From: Candidatus Omnitrophota bacterium
Lineage (GTDB): Bacteria; Omnitrophota; Gorgyraeia; Gygaellales; Profunditerraquicolaceae
Direction: 5' to 3'
NCBI GenBank assembly: GCA_028714055.1
Contig: JAQTNB010000060.1
Span: 1-6,920, forward strand
Length of the DNA: 6,920 nt
Shown here: piece after piece, positions 1 through 4,778 of the stretch
Layout of the letters: each line of letters starts with the position of its first letter
Position numbering within the stretch: position 1 is the stretch's first letter
The notes under the pieces: generated by a model
What the model was told of the DNA's origin: nothing
Databases searched by the model: none
What the model saw: the letters and a program-made list of their open reading frames with translations, nothing else
Program-made: the position numbers and the translations under genes

Positions 1-438
1 GCAAAAAACAAGGCGGTCCCGGCGTTCATTGAAAAGGATTTTTCTTTTTCCTGGGAAGAGGTGCGCATCACCGGCCGTTTCGACAGGGTGGACCAGGGGC
101 CGGAGGGTGCGGTGATCATGGATTTCAAGACCTCCGAGATTAAGACCGTCAAGGACGCGGAAAAAAGGGTCAAGGAAAGCCTGCAGCTTGACCTGTATGC
201 CCTGGCATACGGCTGTATTTTCGGGTCGCTGCCTAAAAGGGTCGCGCTGTATTTCCTGGAGTCCGGGATCATCGGTGCCCGCGATGTCCGGGAGGCGGAC
301 CTCGATAAGATCAAGGATAAGATACGCCAGGTCGCCGAAGGCATCCGCAGGAGGCAATTCGGCGCCACCCCCGCATACATGGCCTGCACCTATTGCGCCT
401 ATAGCCAAATCTGCCCCTCGTCAGCTGCAAGAGAGTAG
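1..438 (+). CDS. PD-(D/E)XK nuclease domain, C-terminal part of a helicase-nuclease-like protein (5' truncated by window edge)
   Basis: The reading frame is open from base 1 and has no start in view, so this is the last ~145 residues of a longer protein. Nuclease signatures appear in order: GRFDRVD (73-93, with a probable metal-binding Asp at 82-84), then VIMDFKTS (112-135) holding the D-x-K catalytic pair, then QLDLYALAY (184-210), which matches the Q/Y motif of RecB-family nucleases. Near the end are Cys codons at 385, 394 and 412, a C-x2-C-x5-C cluster like the [4Fe-4S] clasp of AddB and Cas4; the fourth Cys of such a cluster would lie upstream. This set of motifs is typical of the PDDEXK_1 domain at the end of UvrD/AddA/AddB-like proteins in double-strand-break processing. 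The nuclease domain is well supported. The helicase part is inference, because it lies outside the window; a Cas4-like protein is less likely. Confidence 0.85.
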   Translation, partial: AKNKAVPAFIEKDFSFSWEEVRITGRFDRVDQGPEGAVIMDFKTSEIKTVKDAEKRVKESLQLDLYALAYGCIFGSLPKRVALYFLESGIIGARDVREADLDKIKDKIRQVAEGIRRRQFGATPAYMACTYCAYSQICPSSAARE

Positions 439-482
439 CATAGTAGTTCCAAGAACCAGAAGGTTAAGCACCAAATTCCAAC

Positions 483-502
483 AGCTTGCCTTGCGGCAAG
501 CT
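483..502. repeat. GC-rich mini-hairpin inserted in the left arm
   Basis: agcttgcc (483-490) and ggcaagct (495-502) are perfect reverse complements around a 4-nt loop, ttgc. The hairpin sits in a 24-nt segment (481-504) flanked on both sides by the same 10 bases, ccaaattcca (471-480 and 505-514). The right arm has only one copy of that 10-mer and no hairpin. This looks like a secondary insertion or slippage event. No U-run follows on either strand, so it is not a typical intrinsic terminator. Confidence 0.75.
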
Positions 503-529
503 AACCAAATTCCAAATCCCAATAAATTT

Positions 530-557
530 CAAATAACAAATAACAAATAACAAATTA
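530..557. repeat. 7-bp tandem repeat, CAAATAA x3 plus one variant
   Basis: Three exact copies of caaataa start at 530, 537 and 544, followed by the one-base variant caaatta at 551. The opposite arm has the complementary units ttatttg at 636 and 643, then the variant taatttg at 650. The copy number therefore differs between arms, as expected from slippage. Confidence 0.85.
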
Positions 558-668
558 CAATCAATAATCAACATCCAAATTACAATAACCAAACATATGT
601 TTGATTATTGAATATTGTTTATTGCAATTTGATTGTTATTTGTTATTTGTAATTTGTTATTTATTGGA

Positions 669-713
669 ATTTGGTGCTTATCTTTATTTGGTGCTTCTCC
701 TTATTTGGTCCTT
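669..713. repeat. 17-bp-period direct repeat at the right end of the inverted repeat
   Basis: The 11-mer atttggtgctt occurs at 669-679 and 686-696, and with one change (atttggtcctt) at 703-713, so the copies are spaced exactly 17 bp apart. The first copy belongs to the perfect outer arm of the inverted repeat; the other two lie outside it and have no clear partner on the left side. Confidence 0.8.
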
Positions 714-756
714 TTAATTTTCATCATTTTGCTCTTCGGTTTCCCAAATTAAATGG

Positions 757-762
757 TATAAT
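757..762 (+). promoter_or_regulatory. Probable -10 box (TATAAT) for the TIR-like gene cluster
   Basis: A perfect tataat ends 18 nt before the ATG at 781. The best -35 candidate at 16-bp spacing is ttcggt (735-740), a poor match to TTGACA, so the promoter may be weak or need an activator. Transcription would begin around 768-770, giving a leader of only about 12 nt with no more than a weak agg (771-773) as a Shine-Dalgarno. Confidence 0.6.
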
Positions 763-780
763 AACCCTTTAGGCTGTGCC

Positions 781-1203
781 ATGAAGAGGATATTTTTAAG
801 CTACGCAGGGTGCGATGCCGGGCGTATTGGGCCGCTTCTTAAGAGCCTTGAGCATCCTGATTTTGAGATCGAGACTTGCCAGGCAGACGCAGCGCCGCAG
901 GACCTCCGGGGGGATGCTGCGCTGGCTTTCCGGCAGGAGCTTGGCCGTACGGTGGCCCGGACAGCTATTACCGTCTGCCTTATCGGCGAAGAGACGCATA
1001 AAGACCCCTGGGTTGCCGCTCACTTGGAGAAAAGCTTTCAGAAGGGCAGCCGCATAATCTTTATGGCTTTGCCGGGGGTGCGGGAAGCACACTTGCCCGA
1101 ATTTCCGCAGGCGCGGCGGCTCGTCTTTTACCCCTGGGACCCGGGCAGGCTTATCCGGCTGATCATTGAAGAACGGGGGAAGTTATACGACAATGCCCCT
1201 TAA
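781..1203 (+). CDS. TIR-like domain protein (ThsB / DUF1863-type)
   Basis: This 140-residue protein is a single small alpha/beta domain. It begins with a beta strand, RIFLSYA (3-9), has the strand-and-loop CLIGEETH (66-73), then DPWV (75-78) leading into a helix, and a further strand, RIIFMALPG (91-99). The LIGEETH...WV pattern is the hallmark of the TIR-like family that includes Thoeris ThsB (DUF1863/PF08937). Related proteins bind or process NAD-derived nucleotides, mostly in anti-phage defence. In those I recall, the catalytic Glu lies four residues after this Trp (W-V-x-x-E); here that position is His81, and the nearest Glu is Glu83. The protein may therefore be catalytically inactive, or may use another residue. 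No thsA-like gene is in view, so a Thoeris system is not supported. The start follows the -10 box closely and begins directly with the domain's first strand. The next gene starts 6 nt downstream. Confidence 0.78.
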   Translation: MKRIFLSYAGCDAGRIGPLLKSLEHPDFEIETCQADAAPQDLRGDAALAFRQELGRTVARTAITVCLIGEETHKDPWVAAHLEKSFQKGSRIIFMALPGVREAHLPEFPQARRLVFYPWDPGRLIRLIIEERGKLYDNAP

Positions 1204-1209
1204 AGCACC

Positions 1210-1626
1210 ATGAATATTCTTACGAAACACCTGGGCGCCTGGGAGAAGCTCATCCTGCGCATGCGCCGGATGGGCATCCGCCGGCAGGATATAGCCGAGT
1301 CTTTTACGCCGAGCAGCCGTCCCGGGGGGCAGAATGTCAATAAGACTGCCACCTGTGTGACCGTAAGGCATTTGCCGACGGGAGTGGAGGCGCGCTGCCA
1401 GCAGGAGAGGAGCCAGGGCCGTAACCGTTTTCTGGCACACGAGGCCCTGCTTGATAAAATAGAAGGGCTGCGCAAGGCCCGGTCAGAAGCCCTGCGCCGG
1501 GAGATCGAACGTAAGCGCCGCAGCCGGCGCGTCAGGAGCGCGCGCAGTGCCGCGCGGATACTGGAAGAAAAACGCCTGAGGTCCGCAAAGAAGAAATTGC
1601 GGGCGCAGGTGCGGGAAACCGAGTAA
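1210..1626 (+). CDS. Peptide chain release factor-like protein (GGQ domain, ribosome-rescue candidate)
   Basis: This 138-residue protein consists of a release-factor catalytic domain without the codon-recognition domains. SSRPGGQNVNKT (35-46) contains the GGQ tripeptide (39-41) that enters the peptidyl-transferase centre and triggers hydrolysis of peptidyl-tRNA. HLPTGVEARCQQERSQGRNR (54-73) matches the RF1/RF2-type strand and RSQ-x2-NR motif. The C-terminal part (~88-138) is strongly basic and predicted helical, like the tails that ArfB and related factors place in the empty mRNA channel. With no stop-codon reader, its likely job is freeing stalled ribosomes in the cytoplasm. Its GGQ domain looks closer to the mtRF-R (C12orf65)-type family than to ArfB, but this is my reading only. 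It starts 6 nt after the TIR-like gene with no clear Shine-Dalgarno. Met18 (1261) is an alternative start, just before the conserved MGIRRQDI segment. Confidence 0.85.
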   Translation: MNILTKHLGAWEKLILRMRRMGIRRQDIAESFTPSSRPGGQNVNKTATCVTVRHLPTGVEARCQQERSQGRNRFLAHEALLDKIEGLRKARSEALRREIERKRRSRRVRSARSAARILEEKRLRSAKKKLRAQVRETE

Positions 1627-1632
1627 ATTATT

Positions 1633-2016
1633 ATGGATCGAATAAAAGTCCTGCTTGTCGACGATGAGCCCGACCTTTTGCTGGTCATCGGCAAGACAAT
1701 CGAAACCTGGGGGTATGAGGTCTTCACCGTTGCGAGCGGCAAAGAGGCGATCGAGGCGGTCAGGGAGAAAAAGGCCGACATGATCGTCCTTGATTATCAG
1801 ATGCCGGAGATGGACGGCCTCACCGCCCTGCGCCAGATCCGCGAAATAGACCCCCAGATTCCGGTGGTGATGTTTACCGCCCACCAGGACGGGATCCCGC
1901 TTAAGAACATACATGAGCTTAAGATCAGCGCCTGCGTCCCCAAGACCAGCACTGAGTTTATGCTGAAGGCCGCTCTGGTGAGCGCCCAGGAAAGGATAGA
2001 GAAGAAAACGCAATGA
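1633..2016 (+). CDS. Stand-alone response regulator receiver (CheY-like)
   Basis: The 127 residues form one receiver domain with no output domain. Acidic-pocket residues are Asp10 and Asp11 (LLVDDEP), the phosphoacceptor is Asp54 (IVLDYQMPEMDG), the switch residue is Thr82 (MFTA), and the conserved Lys is Lys104 (CVPKTS). Two departures from the usual pattern are visible: Lys104 is followed by Thr instead of Pro, and the position of the CheY switch tyrosine appears to be Cys101. The protein should accept phosphate from a histidine kinase not seen here and act through protein contacts. The gene starts 6 nt after the release-factor-like gene without an obvious Shine-Dalgarno. It ends in an ATGA overlap with the next gene, suggesting translational coupling and perhaps a shared function. 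Confidence 0.92.
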   Translation: MDRIKVLLVDDEPDLLLVIGKTIETWGYEVFTVASGKEAIEAVREKKADMIVLDYQMPEMDGLTALRQIREIDPQIPVVMFTAHQDGIPLKNIHELKISACVPKTSTEFMLKAALVSAQERIEKKTQ

Positions 2017-2657
2017 AGACAAAGTCCCTGAAGAATATCGAAGAAAAGATGTCCGGCCTTGACAGCGGGTCCCTGAGGTATCATATCCTGGAATCGGCCA
2101 AGGATTTTAAGACCTCATGGGTCGAGCTTGGCCGCGCGCTCTATTCGGCATGGAAGGACAAGATGTACAAGGAATGGGGCTATTCGACGTTCGACGCATA
2201 TACCTCAAAGGAGATCGGGATCCGTAAACCCACGGCGATCAAGCTGCTCAAGTCCTACTTTTTCCTGGAAAAAGAAGAACCCGCATACCTCAACCGGGAA
2301 TACCGCCAGGAAGCCGAGGCCTCCGCGGTCCCGGGTTATGAAAGCATCAACCTCCTGCGCCTGGCAAAGAGCAAAAAAGAGCTGGATAGCCAGGATTACA
2401 CGAGCCTTAAAAACGACATATTCGAAAAAGGCAAGGATGCCTCGGAAGTGCGTAAGCACATGGCGGTCATGATCAGGGAACGTAAGGAGCTGGACCCCAC
2501 GGAGGCCTGGGAGCAGAGAAAGTCCGCTACCGTCAAACGGTTCCTCAGTAACCTCAAGGCCCTCAAGCAGGAGATAGAAACGGCAAAGCTGCTGCCGTTC
2601 CCTGTGATCAAAGAGATGAATGAGTTGATCAGCCGGATCGAATCCGAGCTGCCGTAA
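2013..2657 (+). CDS. Unrecognised helical protein with possible helix-turn-helix
   Basis: I do not recognise this 214-residue protein as a named family. It looks soluble, charged and mostly helical, with no signal peptide or membrane segment. Residues ~55-84 (WGYSTFDAYTSKEIGI, then RKPTAIKLLKSYFFL) resemble a helix-turn-helix in which a domain entered through an aromatic-rich W-G-Y-x-T-F segment is followed by a recognition helix. Similar segments occur in phage and plasmid DNA-binding proteins. The C-terminal third (~165-212) has heptad-like spacing suggesting a coiled coil. Its ATG overlaps the stop of the receiver gene (ATGA), so it may be that regulator's output partner, giving a split response regulator. 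That link is inference. Only weak purine stretches precede the start. A secreted-protein gene with a strong Shine-Dalgarno follows 18 nt later. Confidence 0.7.
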   Translation: MKTKSLKNIEEKMSGLDSGSLRYHILESAKDFKTSWVELGRALYSAWKDKMYKEWGYSTFDAYTSKEIGIRKPTAIKLLKSYFFLEKEEPAYLNREYRQEAEASAVPGYESINLLRLAKSKKELDSQDYTSLKNDIFEKGKDASEVRKHMAVMIRERKELDPTEAWEQRKSATVKRFLSNLKALKQEIETAKLLPFPVIKEMNELISRIESELP

Positions 2658-2664
2658 GATAAAA

Positions 2665-2670
2665 AAGGAG
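2665..2670 (+). promoter_or_regulatory. Strong Shine-Dalgarno for the DUF4412-like gene
   Basis: aaggag lies 5 nt before the ATG at 2676. It fixes the start of the secreted protein and stands out because most other genes in the window lack a recognisable Shine-Dalgarno. Confidence 0.85.
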
Positions 2671-2675
2671 CATCT

Positions 2676-3266
2676 ATGAAAACGCGTTTGATCCGGATGG
2701 CTGTTGTCTCTGCGATAGGGTTTGCCTGCCTTGCCCAGGCGCCCGGCTGGGCAGCGGAAGAATTTTCCGCCGAAGTCGTCAATATCGCCCAGGACCAGCG
2801 TTTTGAAGGCAAGGTCTTTGTCGGGGCCGAGAAGATGCGCATGGAAACGCCCGAGGCCATTACTATCACCAGGATGGACCAGAAGAAAATATGGGTGCTG
2901 ATGCCGCAGCAGCGGATGTACCTTGAGCAGTCTTTCAGCACGGCAAGCCTCGTGGGCACCTCGGATAAACTTCCCGGGGAGACCGAGCGCACGCTCATCG
3001 GGGAAGAGACTATCGGGGGCAGGGCGGCAAAGAAATTCCGCATTGGTTACCGGCAGGACGCAAAAGAGGAGACGGTCTTTCAGTGGTACGTCCCGGATTT
3101 CAGCATACCCGTTAAGATCGCCGCAGGGGACGGTTCCTGGGTCATGGAATACCGCAATATCAGGATGGGCAAGCAGCCCGAAAGCCTTTTTGAGGTCCCC
3201 GCAGGCTACAAGAAGTTTTCTTCCGATTTCTCCAGCCTTCAAGATATGGCGCAGGGCCTGGAGTAA
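2676..3266 (+). CDS. Secreted DUF4412 / LolA-like periplasmic protein
   Basis: The 196-residue product starts with a classic Sec signal peptide: basic MKTRLIR, a hydrophobic core (~8-21) and a signal peptidase I site around GWAA|EE (after residue ~26-27). There is no lipobox cysteine at the cleavage site. The mature part looks beta-rich, with short alternating strands (FEGKVFVGAEKMRME, ITITRMDQKKIWVLM, QQRMYLE). It ends in EYRNIRMGKQPESLFEVPAG (167-186), a pattern I associate with DUF4412 and other proteins of the LolA/LolB fold. Such proteins bind lipid or lipoprotein acyl chains in the periplasm, but the exact role of DUF4412 members is not established. It lies at the end of the cluster and just upstream of lysS-lolC-lolD, which makes a link to lipoprotein transport attractive but unproven. 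No terminator is visible after it. Confidence 0.75.
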   Translation: MKTRLIRMAVVSAIGFACLAQAPGWAAEEFSAEVVNIAQDQRFEGKVFVGAEKMRMETPEAITITRMDQKKIWVLMPQQRMYLEQSFSTASLVGTSDKLPGETERTLIGEETIGGRAAKKFRIGYRQDAKEETVFQWYVPDFSIPVKIAAGDGSWVMEYRNIRMGKQPESLFEVPAGYKKFSSDFSSLQDMAQGLE

Positions 3267-3283
3267 GGCCTGAGTATTCTTAA

Positions 3284-3312
3284 TTGACAGAGCCCTTTTT
3301 ATACTATATAAT
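3284..3312 (+). promoter_or_regulatory. Consensus sigma-70 promoter for lysS
   Basis: ttgaca (3284-3289) and tataat (3307-3312) are both perfect consensus hexamers at the ideal 17-bp spacing. The ATG of lysS begins only 11 nt after the -10 box, so transcription should start about 3318-3320, leaving a leader of roughly 4-6 nt. That leaves no room for a Shine-Dalgarno, T-box or riboswitch. Confidence 0.9.
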
Positions 3313-3323
3313 CATCTAACTAT

Positions 3324-4778
3324 ATGGAAATAAACGAGATTATTGAACAAAGAAAAGATAAATTTAACTCATTGCAGGCCAAGGGCATACCCGCCTATAC
3401 GAAAGCCGATGCCTCCGGTGTCCAAATACAGGAGGCAGTCTCTAATTTCCAGGAAGGGCGGCGGTTGAGCCTTTCCGGCAGGGTGGTTGCCAAGCGTTTG
3501 CACGGGAAGGCGGCATTCCTTGACTTAAGGGATGTTTCCGGCAAGATCCAGCTTTATTTTAAAGAGGGGATACTCGGCCAGGAGCAGTTTGGCCTTCTTG
3601 AGCTCATCGATGTGGCGGATTTTCTGGGGGTACAGGGAGAGCTTTTTAAGACGCACACGGGAGAACCGACGGTAAAGGTAGAAAGCTTTACCGTGCTTGC
3701 CAAGGCGCTCAGGCCCCTGCCGGAAAAATGGCACGGGCTTAAAGACGTGGAGCTGCGCTACCGCCAGCGTTACCTTGACCTGATCGCAAACGAAGTGGTG
3801 CGCACGGTTTTCGCCATGCGTTCCCGCATCGTCAAATCCATCAGGGATTTTCTCGACGCGCGCGGTTTCCAGGAAGTGGAGACCCCCATGATGCACGCCA
3901 TCCCCGGCGGAGCGGCAGGCAGGCCTTTTAAGACGCACCATAACCAGTATGATATGGAGCTCTATCTGCGCATCGCTCCGGAGCTTTACCTCAAACGCCT
4001 GCTTGTCGGAGGCCTGGATAGGGTGTATGAGGTCAACCGTAATTTCAGGAACGAAGGGGTTTCTACCAGGCATAATCCGGAATTTACGATGCTGGAGGTC
4101 TATCAGGCGTACGGGGATTATGAAACGATGATGTTGCTGGTGGAGCAGATGTTTTCTTTTATAGCCATGCAGTTGTGGGGGAAAACGCAGTTTTCCTATC
4201 AGGGAACAACGATCGATTTCGCGCCTCCCTGGCAGCGGCGTTCTTTCGCCCAGATGGTGCAGGAACGCTTTGAGATCCGGGCACAGGACGATGCCGAGAC
4301 CATGCTGCGCAAGCTCCAGGCCAAAGGCATCGCCCGCGAGAAGAACAGGCTCAGCCGTTCGCAGGTCACCAAGATCATCGAGGACATACTCGAGCAGGAC
4401 ATGCAGTCGGCGCCGACGTTCGTGACGGATTACTTTACCAGCCTCTGCCCGCTTGCCAGGACAAAGAAGGATGACCCGTTTCTTTCGGAACGCTTTGAGC
4501 TCTATATCGCGGGCATGGAGATCGGCAACGCCTACAGCGAGCTCAATGACCCCATCGAGCAGCGCAGGCGTTTTGAAGAAGAGATCAAAGACTTGGAGAC
4601 CGACGAGAAGAAAGCGGTCGACGAAGATTACGTGGCGGCGCTTGAGCATGGGATGCCTCCTGCCGGAGGCTTAGGCATCGGCATCGACAGGCTGGTGATG
4701 CTTTTAGCGGACCAGCCTTCGATACGGGATGTGATACTCTTCCCGCTTTTGAGGCCCGAAGGCCAGCATACCCCATGA
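3324..4778 (+). CDS. lysS: Lysyl-tRNA synthetase, class II
   Basis: This cytoplasmic enzyme activates lysine with ATP and charges tRNA-Lys. Its 484 residues are close to the usual length. The N-terminus, NEIIEQRKDKF (4-14), is the standard start of the family, which supports the ATG at 3324. An OB-fold anticodon-binding domain spans ~47-130 (LSGRVVAKRLHGKAAFLDLRD). The class II catalytic core follows: motif 1 around 166-195 (ending VETPMM), motif 2 at ~236-260 (YEVNRNFRNEG...RHNPEFTMLE), the lysine-specific stretch PTFVTDY (364-370) and ERFELYIAGMEIGNAYSELN (389-408), and motif 3 at 448-460 (GGLGIGIDRLVML) with its ATP-binding Arg456. Nothing looks broken. It has its own consensus promoter with almost no leader, and its stop overlaps the lolC-like start (ATGA), so it heads an operon with the lipoprotein exporter genes. 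Confidence 0.97.
   Translation: MEINEIIEQRKDKFNSLQAKGIPAYTKADASGVQIQEAVSNFQEGRRLSLSGRVVAKRLHGKAAFLDLRDVSGKIQLYFKEGILGQEQFGLLELIDVADFLGVQGELFKTHTGEPTVKVESFTVLAKALRPLPEKWHGLKDVELRYRQRYLDLIANEVVRTVFAMRSRIVKSIRDFLDARGFQEVETPMMHAIPGGAAGRPFKTHHNQYDMELYLRIAPELYLKRLLVGGLDRVYEVNRNFRNEGVSTRHNPEFTMLEVYQAYGDYETMMLLVEQMFSFIAMQLWGKTQFSYQGTTIDFAPPWQRRSFAQMVQERFEIRAQDDAETMLRKLQAKGIAREKNRLSRSQVTKIIEDILEQDMQSAPTFVTDYFTSLCPLARTKKDDPFLSERFELYIAGMEIGNAYSELNDPIEQRRRFEEEIKDLETDEKKAVDEDYVAALEHGMPPAGGLGIGIDRLVMLLADQPSIRDVILFPLLRPEGQHTP

Larger units (their letters stand above)
465..680. repeat. Long imperfect inverted repeat (large cruciform/hairpin)
   Basis: The outer 16 bases 465-480 are an exact reverse complement of 665-680. 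Inside, ccaataaat (519-527) pairs with 659-667, and the CAAATAA repeats (530-550) pair with TTATTTG repeats (636-656) with two mismatches. The inner 46 bases (557-602 against 591-636) match at about three quarters of positions, ending in a 14-bp perfect palindrome centred at 596/597 (590-603). The left arm carries two extra pieces: about 38 nt around the mini-hairpin and one 7-bp unit (551-557). The structure could be a miniature mobile element, a dispersed intergenic repeat or a very long RNA hairpin. No transposase and no clear target-site duplication around 465/680 are visible. Confidence 0.85.
439..780. other. AT-rich intergenic spacer with composite repeat
   Basis: No convincing gene is present in these 342 bases. 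Base composition drops sharply compared with the GC-rich genes on both sides. The spacer holds a large imperfect inverted repeat (465-680), a GC-rich mini-hairpin inserted in its left arm (483-502), 7-bp tandem repeats in both arms, a three-copy 17-bp-period direct repeat (669-713) and a -10 box (757-762). Bases 439-464 and 714-734 show nothing recognisable. The separate parts are listed below. Confidence 0.85.

Noticed and set aside
483..502. Intrinsic terminator for the nuclease gene
   Set aside because: The stem is good, but no T-run follows it on the + strand and only mixed sequence follows on the - strand.
188..550. Alternative + strand frame overlapping the nuclease gene end and the spacer
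   Set aside because: Its translation is Ser/Arg/Pro-rich without motifs, and its tail is translated from the AT-rich repeat. The overlapping frame carries real nuclease motifs.
465..713. CRISPR array
   Set aside because: The repeats are short AT-rich units (7 bp or 11 bp) with no distinct spacers of regular length between longer conserved repeats, and no cas gene is nearby. A Cas4 reading of the first gene is not favoured.
781..1203. Complete Thoeris defence system
   Set aside because: Only the TIR-like component is present. The neighbouring gene encodes a release-factor-like protein, not a ThsA NADase, and the catalytic Glu position seems changed.
2205..3242. Long open frame (345 codons) on the - strand
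   Set aside because: It lies opposite the HTH-like and DUF4412-like genes. The + strand proteins have a signal peptide, a strong Shine-Dalgarno and family motifs, while the - strand translation shows none. Such frames arise from GC-rich codon use.
3267..3323. T-box or lysine riboswitch controlling lysS
   Set aside because: The consensus promoter leaves only a few nucleotides of leader, and the 57-nt gap has no room for such a structure.
3525..4649. Long open frame (374 codons) on the - strand inside lysS
   Set aside because: It is antisense to an intact, highly conserved lysyl-tRNA synthetase, and its translation has no recognisable domain.
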